This document shows, piece by piece, positions 45,300 to 56,424 of a stretch of DNA of 64,000 bases. The first letter of the stretch is position 1, and each line of letters opens with the position of its first letter. Below the pieces are notes generated by a model. It searched no databases. It worked only from the letters and a program-made list of their open reading frames with translations, and was not told the origin of the DNA. The position numbers and the translations under genes were made by a program. Source of the stretch: Euphorbia lathyris (taxonomy: Eukaryota > Streptophyta > Magnoliopsida > Malpighiales > Euphorbiaceae); NCBI RefSeq assembly GCF_963576675.1, contig NC_088913.1, forward strand, positions 27,359,001-27,423,000, written 5' to 3'.

Positions 45300-47001
45300 T
45301 GTAACACCCTTTTTTCTAAAACCGTCACTTTCTTGAACAGTAATAAATCTCATTTAATATACTAACAAAACTCAAAAGCGTAGCAACATTTCATTTACAA
45401 ATGCATTCCAATAGGTTCAAATAAATGAACCCCAAACGTTTAAAATTTTACCAAAAGTACAGACAAGCTAGACTATTAGTAATATGAACCTAATAATGAC
45501 AAATCTACACACTGGGCGATCCAAACGAGCATCGCTAAACATTGCATGACATTAACCTGACAAGAAAACTGATGGAGAGGGGGTGAGCTTGGGAGGTCCA
45601 GTAAGATAGCCAATTAAATACATAGCACAACCACACACGCATACAATTCAGTGTACATGCATTTAATAGTTATTAGTTGTCAAGCAGAACATCTAATATT
45701 TAATGAATTACTATTAATTTATTCAAGGGCCCTGCTTACTCTAGTCTAGTAATACCCAATGGTTGCTTGGCCAATAAAATCATATCATGGGATACCCTGT
45801 CGTAACAAATACCCGGTATCCCATCTTCTAGGTACCCTATCGTAACAAATACCCGGTACCTTAACACCATATCGTAACAAATACCCGGTGTTTATATTTC
45901 ACGTGATCACAATATTCCTTTTTCTCATTTCAATTGCAACCATTGAATATACTATCCTAGTTTAAGCTTTTATTCTCGTATCTCTCTGACATTTTCTAGA
46001 TTCCAATTTACATTTACCATATATATTTCTCATTCTCATGCCATCATCGTCAATGTCATCCTCAAATATTTTCCTACCAACATGATCATCATTAACGTAT
46101 CATATAGACATGTCAAACACATAAATCAAACTAATTACACAATTTATATCAATTAGTCAGTATATATAACAACAACCACACAATCAGAGTAATCGTATAT
46201 TTAATTAACTACTCACATTCATTACAAGCATATCAATCAATTACAATAAACATACAAATAAGCAAACAAAGAGCTACGTATATAATTAACCACTTACCTC
46301 TATTACTCAAAGCAAGTCTAGCCAATCAGTTAACTCGTTTAGCCTATCTTCTGATTGATCATCGAGTCCTAAATAATTTGTGTACTCAAGCATTACTTTA
46401 TATATTCATAAAAGACGATATACAAACTAAATACCCTTTCAAGACGATTAAGGATTATAGAGTATGTATAAATAATTATCCAAAATTTCAAAGGCTGAAA
46501 GTTATTATAACTATTACAATACAATAAAAAAATTTAACACCATAATTAGAATATAACTTTTCTGTACCTTAAAATCTTTCCTTAAAATTCATTTTAATGG
46601 TTCACAATTTATTTAAAATTGAAATAATTAATCTACTTTATATTATAGTGTAAAGAGGAAAAACAAAACAAAATGAATAGTGCCTATTTTAACCAATGAA
46701 ATTAGTTCCTGGAATTTTGTATCCACCAATTGAAAATCCATAATTGAATGAAATTTAATCACAAAAAGAAGAAAATATTGATAATGTTCAACCTTGAATA
46801 GAAGAGCAAGTTAAAACCATGACACCTAAATTGAGAAATTATATAAAAACTAGTACCTGGATTAGAGAGACTTGGCGGCGGCTTCTTTGATGGTAAAGGA
46901 AAAAAAATAGGGTTCAGTAAGGTGTTATCCTTAATATATATATACATATAAAATTTTCGGTGGAGTTAGAGATAAATGGTGAAATTACGTTTTACCCTAA
47001 T

Positions 47002-47034
<33 letters not shown>

Positions 47035-47356
47035 TTCAATCTTACAAGGAAAAAATAACGTTACAATTTCTTGATTGGTTTAAAACTTCACGTCTACGTT
47101 CGAACTCAAACTCAAAATCTAACTTAACCGATTTGAGGTCCTTAACCACTCAAACCAACACTAATTAGTTTACTATAAATACATTTTTAATTTATATGAA
47201 GTTATTTTGTTTTTCAATAAATAAAAATATACTTATCTTTAATCCTTAGAATTAAATAATCATTTATTTTATTATTATTTTAATATCAAAATTAAGGTAA
47301 CATTGATGCATGCATGTCATTAAAATACATGAATAATTTTTTTTATGGACGTTACA
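45300..47356 (-). repeat. 5' LTR of the LARD-like element
   Basis: 2057 bp; carries about 67 bp absent from the other LTR (near 46790-46860), otherwise nearly the same. (TAA)n run at about 47003-47034. Confidence 0.93.
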
Positions 47357-48525
47357 GAATATCTACCTTTTTGAGGTCTTGTATAAGATTCTTTTTTACT
47401 ACTGACATTTTACGATGTGATGGTAATATATGAACTCTGCTTGGTGTCGTAGGCGGATGATTGTGTTCCTCTATGAAAGTCTTAACAACATAACAACTTC
47501 CATCATGGCTTACGGTCAATTTTGCATTACACCCTGTTCGAATATTCTTGCGGTCTCTTTCTTCTACTTCATTCTTGTTTCTCCATGTCTCATCAGTCTC
47601 CCCTTCTTTGAAACATACATATTTTTTCCAAGTTACTATTCCATTCTTCTTTTTATCCTGGCTTTTTCTAACGCTAAATCCAGCCTTACCCGCATAATCA
47701 TTATAGAACTTGTGCACAACATCTAATGAATCGAACTTTTGATCACTTTTTGGTTTCAAGTCATCTTCAACATCAGGGATATATGTCTTCTCACTATTTT
47801 TTTTGCAAGAACATCAATTTTTCTGATGTGCTTTCCATATTCTACTTGATTCGAAAATATCCTAATAGCCACTTTTTCAATCCAATTACAGAATTTTCTT
47901 AATAACTGTACATGAATCAAGAATTGAGATAAAATACAAAGAATTGATTAGAAAAAGAACATAAGTGGAATGTGCCGAAATTGAATAGAAATTAATGAAA
48001 ATTGTACAATTATCAACAAGATAAGCATAAACAATTAAAGTATACAATTAGGATAATCCTATCAAAACAATCACCATGGACTAAATAATTAAAATCATAA
48101 AAAGAAATCAGGTCAGCAGTTCCAATTTGAAAATATGTGGTTAACGATGATAGAAGAGAAGAATAGGAACAAACCCAATTTAATCTTTCACAACGACGGA
48201 AGAGTGGACTAGATTTGCGAATAGGACAGACGAACAGGAACTCGCGGTAGTTTTTTTTTCTCCGGCGAACAAGAACGGACGGTGCTGTTACGTTTCTCTC
48301 TCAACGTAAGAAGTCGAGATATTGATGAAGAAAGTTAGTTAGTATTTGGTCCAGTTTGATTAATTATTAATGGATTTCAATTAAAAGGATATTTTTTAAT
48401 TTGAATAATACGGTAAAATTCTCAGCCCTTTGATTTAATACTTCTATATCCAAGGGTGGTTGATCAAATTTCACTTGCTCACCTATTGAGCAGGTGAAAA
48501 TTACTGATTGGACCAGAGTGTTACA

Positions 48526-49160
48526 GATAGGATAAAGAGAGGTAGAAAGTGAGAGTTAGAGAGAAACACGGTAAAAGTTGTAACCACCTATGTATTTACC
48601 TAAAAAGTTAAATGATTACGATGTAATTTACAACATAATTAAAATCACTCACTTTTGTTTTTACTAATATATTTTTTTTTACCTTTGACAACTCGGGTAA
48701 CAAATACCTCTCTAACATGCAGAGCTTATGGAAATGATGATATTTTAAACAATTTTGATTTTTAAATTTTGTTTTATTTTTAATTTATTCGTTGTTTGTT
48801 TAGATGATAGAAAATGTTGTTTAAAAAGATAAAACTCTAAAAAATGCTAAATTAGAAAAATGAAAATATGTGGTATTATATTTTAATTTTTACATTTTTT
48901 CATTTTGATATCGTTTATTTTCATTAGTAACTTTTATATATATTAGTAAAAAATAAATTGAGTGGTTTTTTTTATATCGGATTTAAATTTTAAAGTTAAT
49001 AATTATCATATTAATAAGGGTCTTGGTTTAAAAAAAAAGGGTAATTTCTATTAATTGTTACTGAAATTTGAGCTCTATTTTAAAAAAGTTATTGAATTTT
49101 AAGTTCAATAATTATCATATTAACGATAGAGAGGTATTTATTACCCGAGTTGTAAAAGTA
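48526..49160. repeat. Segmental duplication, copy A right half, with an inverted inner block
   Basis: 48526-48690 matches 54300-54465 directly. The block at about 48722-49105 matches 54466-54830 in the opposite direction. In this copy the block is bounded by inverted arms of 29 bp (48688-48716 and 49125-49153, both containing AGAGAGGTATTT on one strand). The other copy lacks both arms. No coding content. Confidence 0.82.
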
Positions 49161-49289
49161 ATTGGTCAACCCTACTCAACTCGCCACATCACCCATTTTT
49201 AACTCAAAAATAGAACTCATTCATATTCTTCAACCAATTCTATCTCTTTCATTTTTTAAAAAAATCTTTTTTTTTTTGTCTCTAACTCT

Positions 49290-49597
49290 TAGGTGTTGTT
49301 TGATAAAATTAAAAATTAAGTGCTGAAAAGATAAGTACTGAATTTTAAGTGCTGAAAGTATTGAAAGATGTAACTTTTATAAAAATATTAGTTGATAATG
49401 TTTAAGTTAAAATGTTAAGTTAAATATTTTGACTTACCAAAATAAGTGAAAATATTTTGACTTACCAAAATAAGTGATTTTTAACTTAATTAACTAATTT
49501 AAGTGGTGGAGAAACAACCGTTATCAAACGCATTTAAATTAAATAAGTTCTTAACATTTTAGTTTTAAGTAATTAGTGGTTTATCAAACAATGCCTA
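49290..49597. mobile_element. Small MITE, hAT-like ends
   Basis: 308 bp with inverted ends TAGGTGTTGTTTGATAAA and TTTATCAAACAATGCCTA. The 8-bp flanks (CTAACTCT, CTTTCTCT) are only partly alike, so the superfamily is tentative. Interior contains repeated AAGTGCTGAA and TTGACTTACCAAAATAAGTG units. Confidence 0.6.
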
Positions 49598-50258
49598 CTT
49601 TCTCTCTCTTTCTTCTCTCTCTAACTCTCCCTTTCTCTCTCTCTCTCTCTCTAATGATCATTTGCATTTAATTAATCGAACATCACTTCTAAATTGGTCT
49701 GGTAGATTCAATCGCCATTGGAATAGCCAAAGCTTTGGAATACCTTCATCAACTTCGTCAACAATTCCTTTAGCTTTTGTTTAGGAGTTTGAAGGTTAAT
49801 GGTTGTTGGGCAAATTCCGCAAGTGCACGGTATACGCTTGTAGTAATAAAAGATATCGATCCCACAGGGAACGCTTATTTTATAAAAACTTAATTGATTC
49901 AGATTAAATTCACTTTCTTAGGTTTAATTAGAAAATCGTTATTGTTTGGTTTGAATGGAATATATTGCTGTGACTTAGAATCCAATTCTGTCAACAGTTT
50001 GGATTACAATTACAGTAACTTAAGTTTAAGTATAAGAAGAATTCAAAACTCGCTTGGATAAAGTAAGAAAGTAACTTATAACTTTGATTAGATTATGAAT
50101 ATGTAATAACTTATCATTTAATACAATTAACGGGCTTCGAACTGCAGACAGTCTTTCTACGGTCGGAACAGATTGCTACCTTAATCAAATTGGTGTTCTA
50201 TGTTTGATAAGCCGAGCTATCAATCATATTATCCATAAATCCTAATTCTTTTAAGTGT

Positions 50259-50804
50259 TCAACAAAGTTTGTCTTCTTCTATTCTCAAAACTACTTTTCC
50301 TTCCGACACATCGACTAATGCACGTTCCGTATTCATAAACGGTCTACCAAAAATTAGCGGACAATTAACGTCATATACAAAGTCAAGTATAACAAAGTCG
50401 AGAGGAAAAATGAACTTATCGATTTTTACTAAAACATCCTCAATTATACCATATGGTTTCTTAGTGGTTTGATCTGCTAATTGCAAAACCATATTAGTAC
50501 GCTTAATATCTTATTCTAGACCTAACTTTTTGAATATAGACAATGACATTAAGTTAATGCTCGCTCCTAAGTCACAAAGACAACTTGGGAATTCGATATC
50601 TCCCAATTTACACGGGATCGTGAAGCATCCAGGGTTTTTTAGCTTAGTCGGCAAATGACTTGACACAATTGAACTACAATCTTCGGTTAACACTATGGAT
50701 GAAATTCCTTCCCAACTTATTTTCTTAGAAATTAAATCTTTTAAAAACTTACCATAGTTAGGAATTTGCGTTACCGCATCCATAAATGTCAAATTAATGT
50801 GCAA
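50259..50804 (-). pseudogene. Athila-type protease fragment
   Basis: Two open pieces in one frame (50804-50511, 50492-50259) split by TAA 50511-50513. The sequence has the Athila aspartic protease hallmarks: GCFTIPC then the CDLGASINLM active-site region (DLGAS in place of DTGS) and the later LIFGRPF motif, with the EDVLVKIDKFIFP segment between. Protease would process Gag-Pol. It has lost the N-terminal Gag link and everything after. Confidence 0.88.
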
Positions 50805-50907
50805 ATTTTTCAGTTTGTCTAAAAATGTTAAAAGTTATTTGTCATAGTCTTTATTTGGGATTTTATGTGGAAAAGGTGGTTTTGGTGAAAATGCTTTTGT
50901 ATTAGCA

Positions 50908-51616
50908 TCAATGGGCGAACTCTTCGAATTTGCATTCTTCCATAGACTTTGTCGTCAAGTCTCTTCCTTGCAAAATGTTAGTAGTATTTCCAGGCATTTC
51001 CGGACCTAAATAGTGTTTTCTCGGTCTAAGAGTTATAGTCTTAACATGCTCTTTAGGATTTTCTTCCGTATGGCTAGGAAGACTTCCCTCTTTTTGGGAT
51101 GAAATTGACTTAGCAATTTGTCCAATTTGTACTTCCAAATTATGGATGCTAGATGAATGGTCTCTTAATTAATTGATCAAACTTGTTCTCAATTCGTTTA
51201 AAACCTTCATCGTGGTTGTTAATTTTACCACCGATAGCATCTATAAATTTATTGATTTTAGAAGATAGTGTGCCAATAGTGTCCCTTGATTGATTTTGGT
51301 AATTATTAGTTCTACCTTGATTGGCACCAGTATTGTTATTCTCTTTCCAACTAAAGTTAGGGTTATTCCTCCATCCGGGATTGTAGGTATTCGAATAAGA
51401 GTTATTGATTTGATTTTGTCTTTGGACAAAATTTACCTGTTCTACCTCGTCCGCACCACTATAATCCATATCAACTTGGATAGGGTTTCCATTAATGCAT
51501 AACATCTTTATAATATGCATAACATATTCTGTTATTTGATTTAGGCTTAGTACACTAGGGGGCTCTATATTTGGCCAACTAATCCAATTGGCTCCCCAAA
51601 GTTTGGAGTGCCTCAT
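50908..51616 (-). pseudogene. Athila-type Gag C-terminal fragment
   Basis: Two open pieces in different frames (51616-51149, 51138-50908). The first contains NPGWRNNPNFSW, the most conserved Gag stretch of Athila elements, in an Asn-rich context; the second continues toward the protease with TITLRPRKHY. The N-terminal capsid part is missing. Confidence 0.85.
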
Positions 51617-53292
51617 TAGCCTCTAAACTTGCTCTACCACATAAGAATTAGGGGGTTAATCATGTCACTTTAAGCAACTTCAAGGGCTAATAGTTTGTTT
51701 TCAAAATTTGGAGGGCGAATATGCTTTTATGGCTAACTTAGAGGGTCTAGAAATGTATTAGGCATTTGATTTAAGTTGTGTAACAATATCCTAATTAATC
51801 AGAGTTACCCTTATAATGTTTGTAATGATACAATCCTGGATATTTGCTGAACCATTGGTCTTGAGCATTAATTCTTATACTTGAAAACCATATAACCATA
51901 TCGGGAAGGATCGCGTTAGACGGACGAACTGAGATTTCTATCTTAACGAGAATGATTCAATTAGTAATTGTGTAAGCGGATCTCTATATCTTAATCTGAA
52001 TCTCAAGTATTTACTTTCGTCATCAATAACTAATTATAATAAAGACAAACAAAGGTATCATCTTTAACTCTCGAATTTCACCTTCAAATAACGCTCGAAA
52101 CAATATTTTTCCCTTAACCTATTTAAAATGTTGGTGTTTGTCCATGATATTTTATGTGGATTACTATACCCAGCCTCAATTTCACACTTCTAGTCCCGAA
52201 AAAAGATATAACCGCCCTTTAACCAAAAATTGAAAATTTCAAACCCTCCCAAACTCTCTCAAACTCTCCCAAAATTGAAAACACCGGTTTATTACTTTAA
52301 AGAATATCGCTAGATGAAACTTGAAAATAACAACAGTAGAAAATATATTGAATTGAAAAGGTAATTTATTAATGAACTGTGAATCGTCACAAGTTAACAG
52401 AGAAGAAGAAGCTTGAATAGCATTTTAACTAATTTGAGTTTTGGGTTGTCAATCCTTTCCTCAAACTTCGTAGGCTTGTCAGACCCTGGGGCGCTTCAGC
52501 CGCTGGTTCTTCATGCTGAATCCTTGAAATAGAGATCGCTGGATCCACTACATAATGTAAACTTGTCTTCGAAAAATTCTCGAATTTAAACTAATGAAAC
52601 TGTGTTTGTATCTAAACTAATGAACAACTTGTGTACAGCAAGTTTGCTTTTACAGGAATGAAAAACTAAATCTAACTCTCTAACTCTCTTCTGAATTAGA
52701 GTTTCTTCAACAAAATATCCAACTCTTCAACCTTGAATTCTAAAAATGAATCATTTATTTATAGTTAATGAAAGGTCTTGTTTGAAGTGTCGTGTCCGTT
52801 GGTGAAGAGTCGTTTCTATCCGGACGAACAGATGCGTTGTTTTGAATTAAAACATGTGAAATCTGTGCAGGAAAGTTGCTGTTTCTATCGAGATTCTTGG
52901 AATCTCGGTCGCGGCTTTGGGTTGAGGGAGAATTATGCACGAACGGGCGTTTTCATGTCTGAAAAACGCGTGTCGCGACCGAGATATTGGGAATCTCGAT
53001 CGCGACAGGGACTTTTGTCTCCGTTCGTCGATCGTTTCCCAACTCTTTGTTTCGGTCTCTGAATTGTACGTGCCTCTTAGCTTGACAATTGTGATTTCTC
53101 CTCGTTTTTGCTCCGTTTTAGCTCCTATTTGGATTTTTTCCAAATAATTAAGTACCTTGCACAATAGAAACAAATATAGACGTAAACGTATTCTAAATGA
53201 ATATAATTAACATGATTTTAATACAAAACTAATGTAATTATTAATGATATTTTAGGTATATTTTGGGCTTATCAATGGTGTGAGAGTTAGAT

Positions 53293-53582
53293 GGGGTAAT
53301 AGAAAGGGAGAGGAATTGATGGAAATGAAAGTTAAAATTTTACCTTGTTTAATAGTTGATGGAATGTAAATGAAAGTTAAAAGGTTAGTTTTTATTAAAA
53401 AAAAATTCAATTACTCCCATTAATATTCATTTTAAAGGTTAAGATATAGAGTTAATGGAAATAAAATGTTAACTCCAATTAACTTTTATTTACTCTTAAC
53501 AAAAAAAAAAAAACTCTTAAACAAGGTTAATTTAAAATTTTACATTTCATTACTTCAATTAACCCCAATTGACCTCTTCCCA
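53293..53582. mobile_element. Foldback MITE-like element
   Basis: Imperfect inverted arms: GAGGAATTGATGG...TTTTACCTTGTTTAA at the left and TTAAACAAGG...AATTGACCTC at the right. About 290 bp, AT-rich, non-coding. Exact ends uncertain. Confidence 0.5.
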
Positions 53583-53982
53583 GACAAATTCTTACTTTTT
53601 AGTTATTAAATCCAATCTAGATTATTAAGGAAAAAGTACAAAAATAAACCATGTGTTTTTAACTATTTTCAAACGTAAACTATGTGGTTTAAAAGTTGGT
53701 AAACAGGTACCTTGAGGTTGATTCCATTAGCAAATATAGTCCAAATTTACTAACAGTTTAAAAAAAAAATCAAAAGAGAAAAGAGTTAATTATATTTTTA
53801 TATTTATTCATTTTATAAGTTAACCCCCTTATTATCTAATTATCACAAACAAACCTCAAAAAAAAAAAAAAAAATTCAAACTCATCATCTCTCCTCTCTT
53901 GCTCTTCAATCTCTCTCCTCCATCTTTCACCACTTTTATGACATACAATCCGCTCTTTCATCAATTGCAATATCATAGCGCA

Positions 53983-54850
53983 AGTCAAGAGTCGTTTCGT
54001 ACCAAAGGTTAGATTTTGTTCTTTACATTTTTCCTCTCTTTCACTAATAAAAGAACACATTTTATCCACGATAAATATTTAGTCAGAAATATAGACGGGT
54101 TACCGATGAACTAAGAAATATATAGTCTTTATAAGACTTCCAAACTAATTAAAATAACTATTATCCATGTATCAAATTTTCATTTACCTGTTGAACTCCC
54201 TCGTGATTACTGCAAAATTAAAATGGAGTAAGATTTTTCTTTTTATACTACTTTAATATTAACTTTTCTTTTTGGAAGAGAGAGAGAGAGTTAGAGAGAG
54301 ATAGGATAAAGAGAGGTAGAAAGTGAGAGTTAGAGGGAAACACGGTAAAAGTTGTAACCACCTATGTATTTACCTAAAAAATTAAATGATTACGATGTAA
54401 TTTACAACATAATTAAAACCACTCACTTTTGTTTTTACTAATATAATTTTTTTTACCTTTGACAACTTAAAATTCAATAACTTTTTTAAAATAGAGCTCA
54501 AATTTGAGTAACCATTAATAGAAATTACCCTTATTAATATGATAATTATTAACTTTAAAATTTAAATCCAATATAAAAAAAACCACTCAATTTATCTTTT
54601 ACTAATATATATAAAAGTTACGAATGAAAATAAACGATATCAAAATGAAAAAAATGTAAAAATTAAAATATAATACCATATGTTTTCATTTTTCTAATTT
54701 AGTATTTTTTAGAGTTTTATCTTTTTAAACAACATTTCTATCATCTAACCAAACAACGAATAAATTAAAAATTAAAAAATTTTAAAATTAAAATTGTTTA
54801 AAATATCATCATTTTCATAAGCTCCAAGGAATATTCATTGGTGGCCTTCT
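53983..54850. repeat. Segmental duplication, copy B (uninterrupted)
   Basis: Pairs with 35777-36125 plus 48526-49160. It shows the empty TRIM site (single GATAG, 54300-54304), and its right block (54466-54830) is inverted relative to copy A. A short - strand frame at 53836-54069 overlaps it but looks like chance. Confidence 0.88.
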
Positions 54851-55007
54851 GCTCCTGCTTTTTGCCACCGGTTTATCAATGATGACATTTGTAGTTGTTG
54901 GCCCAAAATAAATAAATTTTATTTTCATGTATATAGAAAGCTTGAATTTAATTTTAGGGTATAGTTTATATGCTTCTAGAAAAATAACAATGATGAATGG
55001 AAAATAG

Positions 55008-55016
<9 letters not shown>

Positions 55017-55054
<38 letters not shown>
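55017..55054. repeat. (TA)n microsatellite
   Basis: About 19 TA units inside the U3 of the chimaeric LTR. It is immediately followed by the cluster of ACGC-GGG-GCGT motifs at 55095-55385. Confidence 0.95.
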
Positions 55055-55059
<5 letters not shown>

Positions 55060-55704
55060 ACCGCTAGTTGATAAGGGCATCTTGCTCCACGCGGGGCGTG
55101 CCTTCTCATATGCGGAGCTTAGATCAGGCATCCGGACAAGTTCTACCTAGGAACGCCACTCGTAACCCCCATCAACAGGACGCACCAGGTTCAGAAGCTG
55201 CACCACGCGGGGCGTGCCTTCTCATACGCGGAGCTTAGAACAGGCATCCGGACAAGTTCTACCAGGAGGTCAAACACGCGGGGCGTAACACCAGGAACGC
55301 CACACATAACCCCCATCAATAGGATGCACCAGGTTCAGAAGCTGAACCACGCGGGGCGTAGCCAGACCTACGCGGGGCGTGCCCTTTCTCTCGGCGAACT
55401 AGAAGTCAGCACGGCAAACGAGAGATCAGTCCTCGCCCGGAGCCCGTTTCGGTCCACCCGACTTCTCCAAACGCATCCGAACACAACCACGAGCTAACCT
55501 ACGAAGCCTAGCCCATCCCCACATCTAGGTCCAAGCCTTAAAATTCTCTCTAACCATAAGGTAGTGGGGTGATGTGGCATGGAAGTTAGTGGAGGTTAGT
55601 GGTAGTTGGAGGAAGTTGATGATGTGGCAGGTTAGTGGGCAAGGTTAGAGAGAAAAATAAGGGTTAGTTGATAATTAATTACCAAAATTCCATTCCAAAA
55701 ATGC

Positions 55705-55712
55705 TATAAATA
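55705..55712 (+). promoter_or_regulatory. TATA box of the chimaeric LTR
   Basis: TATAAATA on the + strand, about 320 bp after the last ACGC-GGG-GCGT motif, matching the element 2 LTR arrangement. Confidence 0.7.
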
Positions 55713-56001
55713 GACCCTCCATTCTTCATAATTAAACACTCACTCAACACAACAAAAACCCCTTCCTAAAGTCCATCCCAATGCTCTCTATTCTTAGTTC
55801 TTAGTTCTTAAGTTCTTCCTTTTTGTTCTTCAAGTTCTTAGCTTTAGTTCCTTCTTTTAGCTTGCCTTTAACTTTAATCAAGTTCCAATAGTCTCTTTCC
55901 AAGTTTTTCAATTCAATTTAGCATTCCCAAGCCTTTAATTTGCTCAATCCTTAGCTAGAATTCTGTTTTCAAATTAATTTTCCAGATTCGTCCAAGTATT
56001 T

Positions 56002-56394
56002 TCAAAGCCAGATTTCGTAATGGAGGTTTTCATCCCTATAATTACAAATATAACTATTTCGGCAATGAGGATTACTCATCCATAGATGCTCCCATACTTC
56101 AACATAATCAGGACCATGTGGATTCTTATAGGACTCCTGGACTTGCTCCACATAGCAACCATATCGATCATCATAGAATGACGTAGTTTGAATATAAGCA
56201 CAACACTTGCAGTCAATATTATGTTCGTCACTATGAATGAACTGAATATAGCCATCATTATAGCATTTAAATACGGTGTACCAATGGACCCACAATCCGG
56301 TTGTACTTATTGTAAAATGTCGATCTTGATTGAAACCACCAAAATACACCGGTATCGTAGCATCCCTTGCATCTTCGTATGCTGTCCTCGTCAT
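56002..56394 (-). CDS. Unrecognised 130-residue Cys/Tyr-rich ORF in the chimaeric element
   Basis: ATG 56394 to a stop at 56002, its last codons running into LTR sequence at 56019. On the - strand it comes after an LTR end, a primer site and a copy of the element 2 gag start (ATG near 56433), so it occupies the place of gag in another frame. It is rich in Tyr, Cys, His and Asp (for example CKCCAYIQTTSF). I do not recognise it; no signal peptide is visible. It may be captured host sequence or a chance frame. Confidence 0.4.
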   Translation of the reverse strand: MTRTAYEDARDATIPVYFGGFNQDRHFTISTTGLWVHWYTVFKCYNDGYIQFIHSDEHNIDCKCCAYIQTTSFYDDRYGCYVEQVQESYKNPHGPDYVEVWEHLWMSNPHCRNSYICNYRDENLHYEIWL

Positions 56395-56424
56395 GGTTTG
56401 ATTGCTTTACACCTATTGATATTC

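Larger units (their letters stand above)
40600..47356 (-). mobile_element. Non-coding LTR retrotransposon (LARD-like) inside the FAR1 gene
   Basis: Two direct LTRs, 40600-42595 and 45300-47356, flank a 2.7-kb non-coding interior. Target duplication GAATA lies at 40595-40599 and 47357-47361. Orientation is - strand: the primer site TGGTATCAGAGCG (45279-45294, initiator Met type) adjoins the right LTR, and the polypurine tract AGAGGGGAAGAAC adjoins the left. The sequence before the tract (GAGGACGAAATTTCTTT) resembles the region after integrase in plant chromoviruses such as Tekay, which suggests a partner. With no genes it must be moved in trans. Confidence 0.92.
38869..47838 (-). pseudogene. 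FAR1/FHY3-related MULE transposase, split by an LTR element
   Basis: Segments 47838-47357 and 40599-38869 belong together: without the insertion at 40600-47356 and one GAATA copy the frame runs straight through. N-terminal FAR1 DNA-binding domain (FYNDYAGKAGFSVR, with Cys and His of TGCNAK and EEHNHP), MULE transposase core (VFDSTYNTN, the later D of IITDQD, a Glu near 39800), then a SWIM zinc finger (CSCRMFEFEGILCRH) and a CX2C...C tail. Breaks: an A-run shift near 47800, a stop near 40485 (TAA), a stop near 40053 (TGA) and a shift near 39597. FAR1/FHY3, the Arabidopsis light-signalling factors, derive from such transposases; the terminal repeats argue for a transposon gene here. Confidence 0.88.
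36561..48505 (-). mobile_element. FAR1-type Mutator-like element (MULE) with inverted terminal arms
   Basis: It lies inside the TRIM 3' LTR. Arms of about 110 bp are inverted copies: 36573-36690 and 48095-48215, sharing CCACTCTTCCGTCG and GAAAGATTAAATTGGGT. The outer right end (48216-48505) adds about 290 bp that is absent on the left, where only GGTGAGCAAG survives, so the left end is truncated. It encodes a FAR1-related transposase on the - strand, split by a later LTR element. About 38 bp of TRIM sequence was lost at the insertion, so no clean 9-bp duplication is seen. Confidence 0.78.
36126..48525 (+). mobile_element. TRIM retrotransposon, itself split by later insertions
   Basis: The 5' LTR (36126-36373) begins TATAACGACCC, where relatives have TGTAACGACCC. 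The primer site TGGTATCAGAGC (36375-36386) matches initiator tRNA-Met. The interior is only about 70 bp, ending in a GGCGGAAGTTGGTGGGCC tract. The 3' LTR starts TGTAACGACCC at 36444, breaks near 36560, and its last 20 bases (TTGGACCAGAGTGTTACA) lie at 48508-48525. GATAG target duplications flank the whole (36121-36125, 48526-48530), and the uninserted site is present once at 54300-54304. TRIMs carry no genes and move using enzymes of other elements. I see no 5S rRNA segment, so it is not a Cassandra type. Confidence 0.87.
49804..53274 (-). mobile_element. Athila-like Ty3/Gypsy remnant
   Basis: Flanked by ATGGT duplications (49799-49803, 53275-53279). On the - strand it starts TGATAAGCCC and ends GCCCAACA. 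Only gag and protease fragments remain; RT, RNase H and integrase are absent, and I could not find two full LTRs. The 3.5 kb therefore looks like a deletion derivative with both outer ends kept. The upper 1.6 kb (51650-53274) should be LTR and leader; the inverted TCTCGGTCGCG/CGCGACCGAGA pair at 52905-52985 lies in it. Confidence 0.8.

Noticed and set aside
53836..54069. 77-codon - strand frame with a Phe run
   Set aside because: It starts within the duplicated segment and runs through a poly-A/T tract; not kept in the other copy.
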